The position numbers and the translations under genes are program-made. Under the pieces are notes generated by a model that saw nothing but the letters and a program-made list of their open reading frames with translations, had not been told where the DNA came from and did not search any database. From Desulfuromonadaceae bacterium (lineage in GTDB: Bacteria; Desulfobacterota; Desulfuromonadia; Geobacterales; Pseudopelobacteraceae), in NCBI GenBank assembly GCA_028681335.1, contig JAQUIT010000009.1:92150-156149 (forward strand): 64,000 bases of DNA, given 5' to 3'. Below are positions 17,443 through 27,318 of the stretch, one piece after another. How positions within the stretch are numbered: position 1 is the stretch's first letter; every line of letters starts with the position of its first letter.

Positions 17443-20400
17443 ACCGGTTGACACGTTACAGCCTGATTGTTCTATTCGTGCTGCTGCCGGTGCTGGCGGC
17501 GCTAGGGTTCGTTGCCTGGGCCACCGCCACGACCCAGGGGAGTCGCTGGCTGCTGCAATCCATTCCATCCCTGACTGGAGTATCTTTCTCAGCCCGGACC
17601 ATTGAGGGAAAAATTTCTGATCGCCTGCTCCTCAACGGGGTGAAGCTGGTTATCGACCAACAACGGATTGAAATAGACAGGGTCGAACTGCGCTGGAAAC
17701 CGCTTCTGCTGCTGACAGGTACAGTCGGCATCAATGGGCTCACCCTCAACGGGGTCCGAGTTCAGGACAACACTCCTGCTGACGGCAAACCGCCGCTTCT
17801 TGAGTGGCCTCGTGCTTCTCAGCGAACCAGACTGTTGAATGGAGTCATCGAACGGTTGCAGGTGACCGGACTGAACTACCGCCGTCTGGATGAGAACATC
17901 CTGACAGACTCATCCATGACCGCCTCCGTATCCTGGGATGATGGCACACTTACGCTGAAAGAGTTGACGGCGCGATCCGCTGCGGGACGGGTGAACGGCA
18001 CCATCTCGGCTGGATTCGCACACCCTTCCATTGCGGCAGACCTCACCTTTACAGCATTTGAACCGGTGGAGGGAATGGATCGGCTGCGACTGCGATTACG
18101 TCCCGGCAAAAGTGCTGGTGACGAGTCGCTGGGCGCATCAGTTACGCTTGAGGGCAATACTGGAGTAAGGAAGTTGCTGGAGCTGAGCGGTGACGTTGGC
18201 ATGGCCGGTCAGGCCATAAATCTGCGTCGGCTGCGCCTGAACAGAACGGGCCAAAAAGGAGAGATCAGCGGTAATGGCTCCCTTGACTTCCAAGGAAGTG
18301 GTCCAATCCTGAAACTACGCATCGGGGTGGCCTCACTTGACCTTGCTCCCCAGCTGATGAGCACAACCAACATCTCCGGCACAATAACTTTCATTGGGAA
18401 CACAGACAGTTACCGAGGCGATTTAAAGCTTGACAACAACGGTGGTGGATGGCGAACTCTGGCCGTCACAGCCGCCTATGAAGGAAACCGTGACGGTTTG
18501 AAACTGGCGCCGGTGGCCGCTTCTGTACTCGATGGCTCTCTGGCTGGAAACCTGCATTTTGATTGGCGCAACGGCTTCAAAGTGGCTGGGGACATCAGCG
18601 GCAGGAATCTGAATCCGGCCAGGCTTGATCCGGAATGGGAGGGGTTGGTAAACTTCAACGCCAGCGGCAGTTTTGGGCGGGACAGTGAAAACAAAACTAC
18701 CGGCAAGATACGTGGTGTCCTCCTGGACAGCCGTCTCCATGGGCATAAGCTGACCGGTGAACTGCAAGCGGACATCGCCGGGGATAATATTTTATTGTCC
18801 AGCTTGAAGCTCCATGGAAAAGGCTTCGACCTTCAGGGTTCCGGTGATCTGACGCAGCGACTGGCATTTGATGCACGGATTACCGATTTGTCACGACTTG
18901 TTCCGCAGGCGAGCGGAAGCATCCGGGCCGGAGGCTGGCTGCGCTGGCGCGACCGGCAACTGAGCGGTGCCGTTACCGGCACGGGGAAAAAACTTGCCTT
19001 CGCCGGAACCCGGCTAGCGACCGCCAATCTGGATGCCCGCCTCTATGAAGGGGCAGCGCACCCGTTTAAAGTATCAGCCACACTGCTGGAACTGACCCAT
19101 GAACAGTACGGATTACAAGCGGTACATCTTTCGGCGCAGGGGACGCTGCAACAACATAAGATTGATGCAACGCTGAGTTCAGGACGTGCATCAGCACATC
19201 TGACCGTAGCTGCCGGTTATGATGCCGGTGTCTGGAGTGGAGAATTATCCCGATTGGCAGGCCGTGACGGCGTCGGTCCGTGGACCATGGTCCGGCCGAC
19301 AAGGTTCAGCATCAGCAGCAAACAACTCACCCTGGCGCCAACCCGGCTCACCTCCGGGGCGGCTGAGCATCTGGAGGTCGGCGGCAACCTGACCATCGAG
19401 CCATTGCTTGGTGAGGTCAGCGCCCGGTGGAACAACCTCGACATTGCCCGCCTCAACCAATGGCTCCCGCATGGCACAAGCCTGAAAGGACGCATCAGCG
19501 GCCAAACGGCCGGAACATTCCTGCCGGATAAACGCTTCAACCTCGACGGCAATGCCGAACTTTCAGGTGGGACTTTGTTCCGCACAAGCCCTGAGGGTGA
19601 ATTCAACATCGCCCTGACATCGGCAAAAGCCTCATGGGGCTGGCGCGGAGAGAAGCTTGACGGCACCATTGAGCTCGTAATGGCTGAATACGGCAAGGCG
19701 CACGCCAGCTTCCAGCTCCCGATCCCTGCTGTTTTACCGCTGGCTGTCAATACCGGGGGACGGATCCAGGGAACGCTGGTCGGGCAGGCCAGGGAAAAAG
19801 GGTTGGTTACAGCTCTGTTCCCGAAGATGGTGCAGGAAAGTTTCGGGGAATTGAATGTCGATATCAACCTGGGAGGAACCTGGGAGCAGCCCGACATCTC
19901 AGGAAATCTGAAACTGGCCAGGGCCGGAGCTTACCTCCCCGATGCCGGCATCCATCTAAAGGATATCGAGCTTACCGCCCGCCTTGAAAAAGATCTGATA
20001 AGGATCGATTCGTTCAGGGCTGTTTCCGGGCCCGGGCATCTTGAGGGGACGGCGCTCATTACCCTGAAGGGGGCTCAGGTAACCGCTTACCGCGGCACGA
20101 TCAACGGTGAAAACTTTCAGACCGTCCATCTCCCCGAACTCCAGGTTCTGGTCACACCAAAGCTCACTTTTTCAGGAGATACCCACAAGCTTACCGTGCG
20201 TGGCGATCTGCTGCTGCCTAAGGTACAGATCGCTACCGCCCAGTCACGGAATGCGATAGCACCGAGCAGTGATGTCGTTTTGGAAGGGAGGGAGCCACTA
20301 ACGTCACATAGTAACCTTCCGACTCTGGACGTCCGGATCAGGGTACGTCTCGGTGAACAGGTTTTCGTCAAGAGCGGCGGAATTGATGCCCAACTGGGTG

Positions 20401-21095
20401 GAACAGTGGATCTGTCATTCAACCGTCTCGACAACATCACCAGCGCGGGTGAAATAAAGGTTATCAAGGGACGCTACCAGACCTACGGGGTTAATCTTGA
20501 AATAGTCCGTGGGCGCCTGTTCTTTGCCGGAGTCCCCATGGATAGTCCAACCCTGGATTTCCTGGCGTTGCGCACCATCGGCGACGTGCAGGCCGGTGTG
20601 ACAGTGTCAGGAACTCTCAGAAAACCGGTGACCAGGCTTTACTCCCAACCGCCAATGCCGGACGTTGATATACTTGCATATATAGTCCTCGGCCACCCCC
20701 TCGGCAACAGTGGTGAACAGGCCGGCATCATGACCCAGGCTGCCGGTGCCCTGCTCACTTCCGGCCAGGCAGTGGTCGTGCAGCGGCAGATCAAAAACTA
20801 TCTCGGCTTAAGCACCCTTGATATCCAGAGCGGAATCGGTGTGGGCGCGCCAACAAGCACTTACAAGCCGCTCCAGTCCGCCGCGGCGGAAAGCCAGCAA
20901 CCGGGCGTCAGCGAAACGATTCTCACCGTGGGCAAGTATTTGACACCGCAGCTCTATATCAGTTACGGCAAATCGCTCTTCAGCGGAAGTAATCTATTCC
21001 GCATACGCTATGATATCTACAAGCAGTGGCAGATTGAAACGCAGACCGGCAGCGAGAGCGGCGTCGACCTCTTCTACAAACTGGAGTTCAAATAA
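17439..21095 (+). CDS. tamB: Translocation/assembly module protein TamB (DUF490)
   Basis: 1218 residues: an N-terminal inner-membrane anchor (about 7-30), a very long beta-rich repetitive periplasmic region of the AsmA/TamB/VPS13-like type, and a C-terminal DUF490 domain (about 850-1218) with DILAYIVLGHPL and the terminal LEFK typical of TamB. It starts with TTG inside the tamA stop (TTGA overlap), implying translational coupling. It bridges inner and outer membranes and works with TamA; family members are implicated in outer-membrane protein assembly and phospholipid transport. Confidence 0.92.
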   Translation: MNRLTRYSLIVLFVLLPVLAALGFVAWATATTQGSRWLLQSIPSLTGVSFSARTIEGKISDRLLLNGVKLVIDQQRIEIDRVELRWKPLLLLTGTVGINGLTLNGVRVQDNTPADGKPPLLEWPRASQRTRLLNGVIERLQVTGLNYRRLDENILTDSSMTASVSWDDGTLTLKELTARSAAGRVNGTISAGFAHPSIAADLTFTAFEPVEGMDRLRLRLRPGKSAGDESLGASVTLEGNTGVRKLLELSGDVGMAGQAINLRRLRLNRTGQKGEISGNGSLDFQGSGPILKLRIGVASLDLAPQLMSTTNISGTITFIGNTDSYRGDLKLDNNGGGWRTLAVTAAYEGNRDGLKLAPVAASVLDGSLAGNLHFDWRNGFKVAGDISGRNLNPARLDPEWEGLVNFNASGSFGRDSENKTTGKIRGVLLDSRLHGHKLTGELQADIAGDNILLSSLKLHGKGFDLQGSGDLTQRLAFDARITDLSRLVPQASGSIRAGGWLRWRDRQLSGAVTGTGKKLAFAGTRLATANLDARLYEGAAHPFKVSATLLELTHEQYGLQAVHLSAQGTLQQHKIDATLSSGRASAHLTVAAGYDAGVWSGELSRLAGRDGVGPWTMVRPTRFSISSKQLTLAPTRLTSGAAEHLEVGGNLTIEPLLGEVSARWNNLDIARLNQWLPHGTSLKGRISGQTAGTFLPDKRFNLDGNAELSGGTLFRTSPEGEFNIALTSAKASWGWRGEKLDGTIELVMAEYGKAHASFQLPIPAVLPLAVNTGGRIQGTLVGQAREKGLVTALFPKMVQESFGELNVDINLGGTWEQPDISGNLKLARAGAYLPDAGIHLKDIELTARLEKDLIRIDSFRAVSGPGHLEGTALITLKGAQVTAYRGTINGENFQTVHLPELQVLVTPKLTFSGDTHKLTVRGDLLLPKVQIATAQSRNAIAPSSDVVLEGREPLTSHSNLPTLDVRIRVRLGEQVFVKSGGIDAQLGGTVDLSFNRLDNITSAGEIKVIKGRYQTYGVNLEIVRGRLFFAGVPMDSPTLDFLALRTIGDVQAGVTVSGTLRKPVTRLYSQPPMPDVDILAYIVLGHPLGNSGEQAGIMTQAAGALLTSGQAVVVQRQIKNYLGLSTLDIQSGIGVGAPTSTYKPLQSAAAESQQPGVSETILTVGKYLTPQLYISYGKSLFSGSNLFRIRYDIYKQWQIETQTGSESGVDLFYKLEFK

Positions 21096-21185
21096 CCTGG
21101 ATATTGCCATACTACAACAAATAAGAGACCGCTTTTCTGCCCTGTAATTAAGTATTATAACCCCAAAATAGCGGGGTCTCTGGTG

Positions 21186-21231
21186 TTGACAGGGCAGCTA
21201 ACCCGGATATAATTTGTATCTCCATATGGAG
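21186..21231 (+). promoter_or_regulatory. Consensus sigma-70 promoter and palindrome ahead of the porin gene
   Basis: TTGACA (21186-21191), a 16-base spacer and TATAAT (21208-21213) match the bacterial consensus exactly. A perfect 12-bp palindrome, CTCCATATGGAG (21220-21231), covers the expected transcription start and could be an operator. The porin ATG is at 21267. Confidence 0.82.
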
Positions 21232-21266
21232 TTACAATCCCGTAAGTTAATCGCCAGGAGCCTTGG

Positions 21267-22577
21267 ATGCAAAAAATACGATACGCCTCCCTGCTGCTTG
21301 CGATTTTTACCAGTTTGCTCCCCGCTCCGGCCCAGGCAGTAAACTGGGTGATGCTGCATGGCACGGAAGCTGACAAAGCCCCGCTGATCCGCCCCTTTGG
21401 CAATGTTATATTAGACTACCAACACACAGACGACACCCGTATTCCGGCAGGCCCGTGGCTTAACCAAAAAGCCGTGTATAACCAGATTGGTCCCAGCCTT
21501 GAATCTTCATCACAGTTAACCCTACGCAAGATTCAACTCGGAGCCCGCGGTGCCCTGCCCGACCCACGTTTCAACTATCAGGTCCAGGCCCAGGCCGGTG
21601 ACAATGACGTTACCGGTATTGACTCAGGAAACCGGGTCCGTCTTCTTGACGCAAGTCTCACTGTGAGCATCATTCCTCACGCACGCCTCCGCGTGGGAAT
21701 GTTCAAATATCCAGGTGCAGAAGAAGGTTTACAGTCTAATGTACTTGGATCCTACATCAACCTGAGCAACATGGGCAATCAACTGCTTCAGGAACGCTTC
21801 TACGACAACGACGGCAGCAACCCGCATAATTCAAATATTCCCGGAGCCGGCAGCACTTTTCGGGATATTGGCGCCATGCTCTTTGATACCTTCCGCAGCG
21901 ATTCATGGGAACACACCTATGCGCTTATGGTCGGCAACGGTCGCGGCATCAGCACCGGTTCCGGCAGCCCCGGCCAGGATCTGTACCTTTACTGGTCATC
22001 CGAGTATGTTTTTTCCGGCAAAGGAGTGAAGCAGGAGGGAATAAAGCTTTTTACCTGGTTGCAGGATGGCGAGCGGACTCTTAAAACCGGTGTCCTGCAA
22101 ACGGAACAGAGCTTTGAACGCACCCTTGTTGGCGGCGGCGCTACCTATCGTCAGGGGGACATCCGGGCTACCGGGGAGATGGTCAAGGCCAAAGGCATGA
22201 TTCCCAACAGTACTGACTCGGGTGGAGTACCCGGCACACTAAACAACGCAGGCACCCAGGTTTCATCCTACAACCTGCTTCCGGAAGAAGAGGCTATTGG
22301 CTGGTACATCGACCTCGGCTATCAAGTTTTACCAGCGTGGTGGCTCGATGCGCGCTACGACCGCTTGGATCGCGGCACAAAAAACAACAGTAACGAACGG
22401 CGCTTTACAACCCTCACTCTGGGAACCCATTACTTCTTTACCCCCACGACCAGAGCAATGATCAACTATGAAATACGAAAAAACAAAGCTACCTATCTGG
22501 CAGATGACACCCCGCAGAATCTCCTGTTACACAGTTACGACAACCGGCTCTCAATGCAGCTTTTCTGGATGTTTTAA
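21267..22577 (+). CDS. Outer-membrane porin (OprO/OprP-like)
   Basis: 436 residues with a clear signal peptide (MQKIRYASLLLAIFTSLLPAPAQA). The mature protein is beta-strand-rich, ends in aromatic MQLFWMF, and contains KIQLGARG...LPDPRFNYQVQ and RLRVGMFKYPGAEEG, features of the phosphate-selective porin O/P family. AGGAG lies six bases from the ATG. It has its own strong promoter (21186-21213). It is convergent with a SulP anion transporter, so the pair could handle anion entry across both membranes. The substrate is not shown by the sequence. Confidence 0.82.
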   Translation: MQKIRYASLLLAIFTSLLPAPAQAVNWVMLHGTEADKAPLIRPFGNVILDYQHTDDTRIPAGPWLNQKAVYNQIGPSLESSSQLTLRKIQLGARGALPDPRFNYQVQAQAGDNDVTGIDSGNRVRLLDASLTVSIIPHARLRVGMFKYPGAEEGLQSNVLGSYINLSNMGNQLLQERFYDNDGSNPHNSNIPGAGSTFRDIGAMLFDTFRSDSWEHTYALMVGNGRGISTGSGSPGQDLYLYWSSEYVFSGKGVKQEGIKLFTWLQDGERTLKTGVLQTEQSFERTLVGGGATYRQGDIRATGEMVKAKGMIPNSTDSGGVPGTLNNAGTQVSSYNLLPEEEAIGWYIDLGYQVLPAWWLDARYDRLDRGTKNNSNERRFTTLTLGTHYFFTPTTRAMINYEIRKNKATYLADDTPQNLLLHSYDNRLSMQLFWMF

Positions 22578-22648
22578 AACTTTTGCATAACACGCTGCTA
22601 AAAAACACCATGGATCTCAATAAGACACCCCCTCAAGCAGGAACACAC

Positions 22649-24187
22649 CTATTCCAGAATATCCAGTACCAGCTTGTACTTAGGATCCTCCCAGTAGTTA
22701 ACATCGATGATTGAAGAGGCGTTGTCCAGAAGCTTGCGGCAGTCTTCACTTAAATGGCGTAAGTGCGCTTTTTTCCCCACCTTGGCGTACCGTTCCGTAA
22801 GCTTGTTCAGCGCTTCGATTGCGGAATGGTCAATCACTCGTGATTCCTCAAAGTCGATTATGATTTCATCCGGGTCATTGAGCACGTCAAACTTCTCCTG
22901 AAATACCGCAACGGAACCAAAGAACAGCGGGCCGTATATGTGATAATGCTTGGCACCGTTCTCATCAATATGCTTCCTGGCCCGAATCCTCGTAGCATTT
23001 TGCCAGGCAAAAACCAATGCAGAGATCACAACACCGATAATAACGGCCACCGCCAGATTATGAAAAACAACTGTTACACCTGCAACCACTATCATGACAA
23101 AAACATCAGCAGCAGGGACTTTGCTGATGATCCTCAGACTTGCCCATTCAAAGGTGCCGATGGCAACCATGAACATGAGGCCGACCAGCGCTGCCATGGG
23201 TATTTTTTCTATCAACGGCGCGCCTACCAGTATAAAGAGCAGCAGTGCGACGGCTGCCACTGTTCCCGACAAGCGTTTCCTTCCACCTGAACTGACGTTG
23301 ATGATGCTCTGCCCTATCATGGCACACCCACCCATGCCGCCAAAGAATCCGGTGACCACGTTGGCCGTACCCTGCGCCATACATTCCTTGTTGCCACGCC
23401 CGCGGCTTTCGGTCATCTCGTCAACGACAGTCAGAGTCAGCAGGCTCTCAATCAGACCCACCAGCGCCATGATCAGCGAATAGGGAAAGATGATCCTGAT
23501 GGTGTCAATGTTTAGAGGGACGGACGGGAGATGAAACTGGGGGAATCCACCGGAGATTGAAGCGATATCACCGACGGTTCGCGTTGGAATGCCGAAATAG
23601 ATAATGACTGCAGATACGCTTACAATGGCTGCAAGCGATGCGGGTACAGCTTTAGTGACCTTGGGCAGTAAATAGATGATAGCCATTGTTGCCAGCACAA
23701 AGCCGAGCATCGTCCAAAACGGCCTGCCGCTTAACCAACTCATGGTGTCGCCAGGACCGGCGACCTTGAATTGCTCAAGCTGTGACATGAATATGACAAT
23801 CGCCAGGCCATTGACAAAACCGAACATGACCGGGTGAGGCACCAGCCGGATGAATTTGCCGAGACGAAGAATGCCTATACAAATCTGAATGATCCCCATC
23901 AGGACGACGGCGGCGAACAGGTATTCCACACCATGTCTGGTTACCAGGCTGACGACAACGACGGCTATGGCCCCGGTTGCTCCGGAAATCATGCCGGGTC
24001 TCCCCCCGAACAGTGCTGTAATCAGACCGATTATGAAGGCGGAATAAAGACCGATCAAGGGGCTTACATTGGCGATAAGAGAGAAGGCTATTGCTTCGGG
24101 GACCAGAGCGAGGGCGACAGTCAGTCCGGACAGGATTTCGTTTTTGGCATTGAGTTGCGAGTTTTTACATGTTTCAATAAATGTCAT
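22649..24187 (-). CDS. SulP-family anion transporter with STAS domain
   Basis: 512 residues. About the first 400 form the SLC26/SulP transport core, with GLTVALALVPEAIAFSLIANV and an early GLYSAFIIGLITALFGGRPGMISGATGA region that is family-diagnostic. Residues of about 405-510 form a C-terminal STAS domain with IIIDFEESRVIDHSAIEAL. The family carries sulfate, bicarbonate or other anions, often with sodium or protons. AAGGAAG precedes the ATG. Selectivity cannot be read from the sequence. Confidence 0.9.
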   Translation of the reverse strand: MTFIETCKNSQLNAKNEILSGLTVALALVPEAIAFSLIANVSPLIGLYSAFIIGLITALFGGRPGMISGATGAIAVVVVSLVTRHGVEYLFAAVVLMGIIQICIGILRLGKFIRLVPHPVMFGFVNGLAIVIFMSQLEQFKVAGPGDTMSWLSGRPFWTMLGFVLATMAIIYLLPKVTKAVPASLAAIVSVSAVIIYFGIPTRTVGDIASISGGFPQFHLPSVPLNIDTIRIIFPYSLIMALVGLIESLLTLTVVDEMTESRGRGNKECMAQGTANVVTGFFGGMGGCAMIGQSIINVSSGGRKRLSGTVAAVALLLFILVGAPLIEKIPMAALVGLMFMVAIGTFEWASLRIISKVPAADVFVMIVVAGVTVVFHNLAVAVIIGVVISALVFAWQNATRIRARKHIDENGAKHYHIYGPLFFGSVAVFQEKFDVLNDPDEIIIDFEESRVIDHSAIEALNKLTERYAKVGKKAHLRHLSEDCRKLLDNASSIIDVNYWEDPKYKLVLDILE

Positions 24188-24583
24188 CTGCTTCCTTTTT
24201 CAGTTCGTACGCGATGAATTGACCTTTGCAAACAACAAGGGAAACCGAATACCGAGACGCACATCAACAGGTCGCGTGGACAATCTCCACCGTCTTATAG
24301 TTAATGAATGAATCCGGTCCTTCACAATTTCTGGCTGATTACCGCTAAGGTGATTAGTTTGATGTGCAGAAATGTTTCTGGAGGCTGTTACTTCCTGCCA
24401 TGCAGTGGACGTGCCGGGGGAACACTGATTAAGAAGGGTTAGAGCGATACAGAATTTACGTTCGAATTTATACCTTATTGAGGCGAGGAAGACAAGGGTT
24501 GCCTGTGGTAATTCCCTGTTGTATTGTAAGGTTCCCGCCAAGAGAAGAGATAATCGCTAAAAAGCAAACTAAAGGCTACCCGC
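24188..24583. other. Divergent intergenic region between SulP and Kef genes
   Basis: 396 bases with no gene I can support. It must hold the promoters for both flanking genes. A nested hairpin is visible near 24255-24295: outer AGACG/CGTCT and inner GTGGA-CAATC-TCCAC (24276-24290). It lies in the likely 5' leader of the SulP transcript. I see no match to a riboswitch consensus I know. Confidence 0.4.
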
Positions 24584-26578
24584 ATGGAATTTGGACTTCT
24601 GAAAGACATAGTGCTGCTGCTCGGACTGGCGTTGTTTACCCTGATTCTGTTCCGTCAGTTCAAGATTCCATCTATCATTGGTTTTCTTGCCACCGGAATT
24701 ATTGCCGGGCCTCATGCCTTGGGTTTTGTCAACAATATCCATGAAGTGGAACAGATGGCGGAAATTGGCGTCGTCCTCCTCCTTTTCACCATCGGTATAG
24801 AGTTTTCGCTCAAAGAACTGCTTCGAATCCGCGATCTCGTGCTCTGGGGAGGGGGAATCCAGGTTGGGCTCACCATCGGGCTTGTGGCCGTGGTCTCTTT
24901 ATTACTAGGCTTCACTCCGGCACAGTCTGTTTTTTTCGGTTTTCTCGTATCCCTGTCAAGTACCGCCATACTGATGAAACTCCTTATGGACGCCGGTGAA
25001 ATGGACACGCCACACGGCAAAGCGGCCCTTGGCATACTCATATTCCAGGATCTGTGCGTTGTCCCGCTGATGCTCTTTGTGCCGTTCCTTGGTGGGGCCG
25101 GCAGCGGCATTGCAGGCATTGCAATTGTCTCTGCAAAAGCGCTGGTTGTCGTTGTAATCGCACACTTCGGCGCGCGCTTCGCCGTGCCGTGGATATTCAG
25201 CCAGGTTGTCCGCACCAGAAGCAGGGAACTTTTCATTCTCACCATTATCTTTATCGGCTTCGGCACCGCCTGGCTTACCGCAATGGCAGGCCTCTCCCTT
25301 GCCCTTGGTGCCTTCATAGCAGGTCTGGCAATTTCCGAATCAGAATACAGTCATCAGGTAATGGGAGATATCATCCCTTTCCGGGACGCATTCTTGAGCC
25401 TGTTCTTCATCTCAGTCGGAATGCTCCTTGATCCGGTATTTATTCTGTCCAATCCGCTTGTTATCTTGGCTGTTGTGGCGCTTATCGTCAGTATCAAGTT
25501 CGTCGTCGCAGCAGGAGCAGCGCTGGCGTTAAGGTTCCCGGTACGGGTGGCATTAACCAGCGGCCTTATCCTGGCACAGGTTGGCGAATTCGCCTTTGTC
25601 CTTTCCCATGCCGGAATGAAATATGGCCTTCTCACCGAGAAAACGTATCAGGTGTTTCTCGCTTCATCAGTCGCTACAATGGCGCTTACCCCACTCTACC
25701 TCACGTTTGCCTCTCCCATTGCGGAAAGAGTTGCAGCGATACTCCACCGACTGCTTCCATCATTCCTCCTGAAAGGGAGCAGAACCACCGGCGTGAGCCA
25801 CGCCCGCTTTCCGATGGAAGGTCATGTCATAATTGTCGGGTATGGGGTAAACGGCAAAAATGTTGCAAAAGTCCTCACCGGCAATGGCATCCACTATATT
25901 GCCATCGAGGCGAATCATTTGACGGTAAAGAGCGAGAGGAAAAAGGGGATTAAAATCATCTTCGGCGATGCGTCACGTCCGGAAACGCTGGAGCATGCCC
26001 ATATCAATAAGGCGCGTATCATGGTTGTAGCCATCTCGGATGCAACAGCAACACGGCGGCTCGTCTCCCAGGCACGGAGCATGAATAAAAACGTCCACCT
26101 TATCGTGCGAACCCGCTACATAACAGAAATGGAACCGTTGTATGCTCTCGGAGCGAATGAAGTTATCCCAGAAGAGTTTGAGACATCAATCGAGATTTTC
26201 TCCCGGGTCTTGAGAAACTATCTTGTTCCTCATGACCGGATAGAGGAGTGTATCGGAGAGATTCGCAAAGATTCGTACCAGATGTTCCGCTCAATGAGCC
26301 GCCGCAACAGCCATGCTGTCGGTATCTCAAGCTACCTGGCCGGCTCCGAGTTGATAACCTGCAGAGTTCAAACAGGTTCCGCCGTCGAAGGCTCCGTTCT
26401 CCATGACGGACTGATCAAGGGAAATTCCGGGGCAACCATACTCGCAATAAAGCGTGGTGATGAGGTCGTATCCAATCCGGACTCTGCATGGCAACTGCAA
26501 GCGGAAGATGTTGTTCTGCTGCTGGGAAATCCTCAGCAGCTTTCAGTTGCGTCTACGCTCTTCGATCCTTCAAACTAA
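24584..26578 (+). CDS. Kef/YbaL-type monovalent cation:proton antiporter (CPA2) with TrkA domains
   Basis: 664 residues. An N-terminal Na+/H+ exchanger membrane domain of about 12-13 helices (residues 5-385) is followed by a RCK/TrkA-N domain (about 410-530) with the nucleotide-binding glycine motif VIIVGYGVNGKNVAKVL and a later acidic position, then a TrkA-C domain (about 570-655). This is the KefB/KefC/YbaL architecture: potassium or sodium efflux coupled to proton entry, gated by nucleotides. AAAGG precedes the ATG. It fits the osmotic and ion-balance genes nearby. The glutathione-gating residues of true Kef cannot be judged here. Confidence 0.9.
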   Translation: MEFGLLKDIVLLLGLALFTLILFRQFKIPSIIGFLATGIIAGPHALGFVNNIHEVEQMAEIGVVLLLFTIGIEFSLKELLRIRDLVLWGGGIQVGLTIGLVAVVSLLLGFTPAQSVFFGFLVSLSSTAILMKLLMDAGEMDTPHGKAALGILIFQDLCVVPLMLFVPFLGGAGSGIAGIAIVSAKALVVVVIAHFGARFAVPWIFSQVVRTRSRELFILTIIFIGFGTAWLTAMAGLSLALGAFIAGLAISESEYSHQVMGDIIPFRDAFLSLFFISVGMLLDPVFILSNPLVILAVVALIVSIKFVVAAGAALALRFPVRVALTSGLILAQVGEFAFVLSHAGMKYGLLTEKTYQVFLASSVATMALTPLYLTFASPIAERVAAILHRLLPSFLLKGSRTTGVSHARFPMEGHVIIVGYGVNGKNVAKVLTGNGIHYIAIEANHLTVKSERKKGIKIIFGDASRPETLEHAHINKARIMVVAISDATATRRLVSQARSMNKNVHLIVRTRYITEMEPLYALGANEVIPEEFETSIEIFSRVLRNYLVPHDRIEECIGEIRKDSYQMFRSMSRRNSHAVGISSYLAGSELITCRVQTGSAVEGSVLHDGLIKGNSGATILAIKRGDEVVSNPDSAWQLQAEDVVLLLGNPQQLSVASTLFDPSN

Positions 26579-26622
26579 AAGAGGTAGTTCTGCCAGCCTG
26601 AATATTCAGACAGCCATCCTTC

Positions 26623-27237
26623 TTACCCAAGAGTCTCTTTCCACGTCGTAAGTCCGCGCATGATCATCTCTATCGCAAATGTCCCGACAACGAGCGCCGT
26701 AACACGTCCGGCGATATCAATGTATCGCTGGACGAGCTCCTCATTGCGCACCACAACGTAGTCATGGATATACTTCAAAAGAATCATCAGGCTCACACTG
26801 GCCAGAACAGCAACTATGATGGAAAAAACCGCCGTGACATGGGTTAAACGTTTCCCTACCACAATACTGGCGCCAATGGTTCCGGGCCCGATCATGAGTG
26901 GCATGGCGATAGAACCGGCGATGTGCTGAGACTCACCCCGCAGCCCTTTTATCGCCGCATTGCCTTCAAAAACAAAGCGGAGCGCAATCAGCAAAAACAC
27001 AACGCCGCCGAACACCTGAAACGAGGCGAATTCTGCTTGCAGGAGAACCCGGAACATGACATCCCCCAGCACGGCGGCAACTGAAAACACGACGATGCTG
27101 ATGATTCCCGCCCTTAGTACCACATTGCGAAAAGTGGGGATGGGCAGTTTGTCATATACGTCAATCATATACACAACCATCAGGAATGGATTAAGCAGCA
27201 TGAACAGCAGTGTCGTTGAACGGATAAATTCCAGCAT
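26623..27237 (-). CDS. MarC-family integral membrane protein
   Basis: 204 residues with six predicted helices. The conserved MarC features are visible: LLNPFLMV near the start, and AMPLMIGPGTIGASIVV in the middle. GAGGG before 27237 favours that start; an in-frame ATG exists at 27252. Family members are inner-membrane proteins whose transported substrate is unknown, and the old link to multiple antibiotic resistance is not supported. It lies downstream of the MscS gene on the same strand. Confidence 0.88.
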   Translation of the reverse strand: MLEFIRSTTLLFMLLNPFLMVVYMIDVYDKLPIPTFRNVVLRAGIISIVVFSVAAVLGDVMFRVLLQAEFASFQVFGGVVFLLIALRFVFEGNAAIKGLRGESQHIAGSIAMPLMIGPGTIGASIVVGKRLTHVTAVFSIIVAVLASVSLMILLKYIHDYVVVRNEELVQRYIDIAGRVTALVVGTFAIEMIMRGLTTWKETLG

Positions 27238-27318
27238 GATCCCTCGTTCCATTTAAATAATCAAAATATGTGACAGCAAAACGTGGTGCCGAGCGATTGA
27301 AAGGAGAAGCCATTACCC

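Noticed and set aside
24200..24541. Minus-strand open frame of 113 residues in the SulP/Kef gap
   Set aside because: No ribosome site, no domain, and it would fill the expected promoter region.
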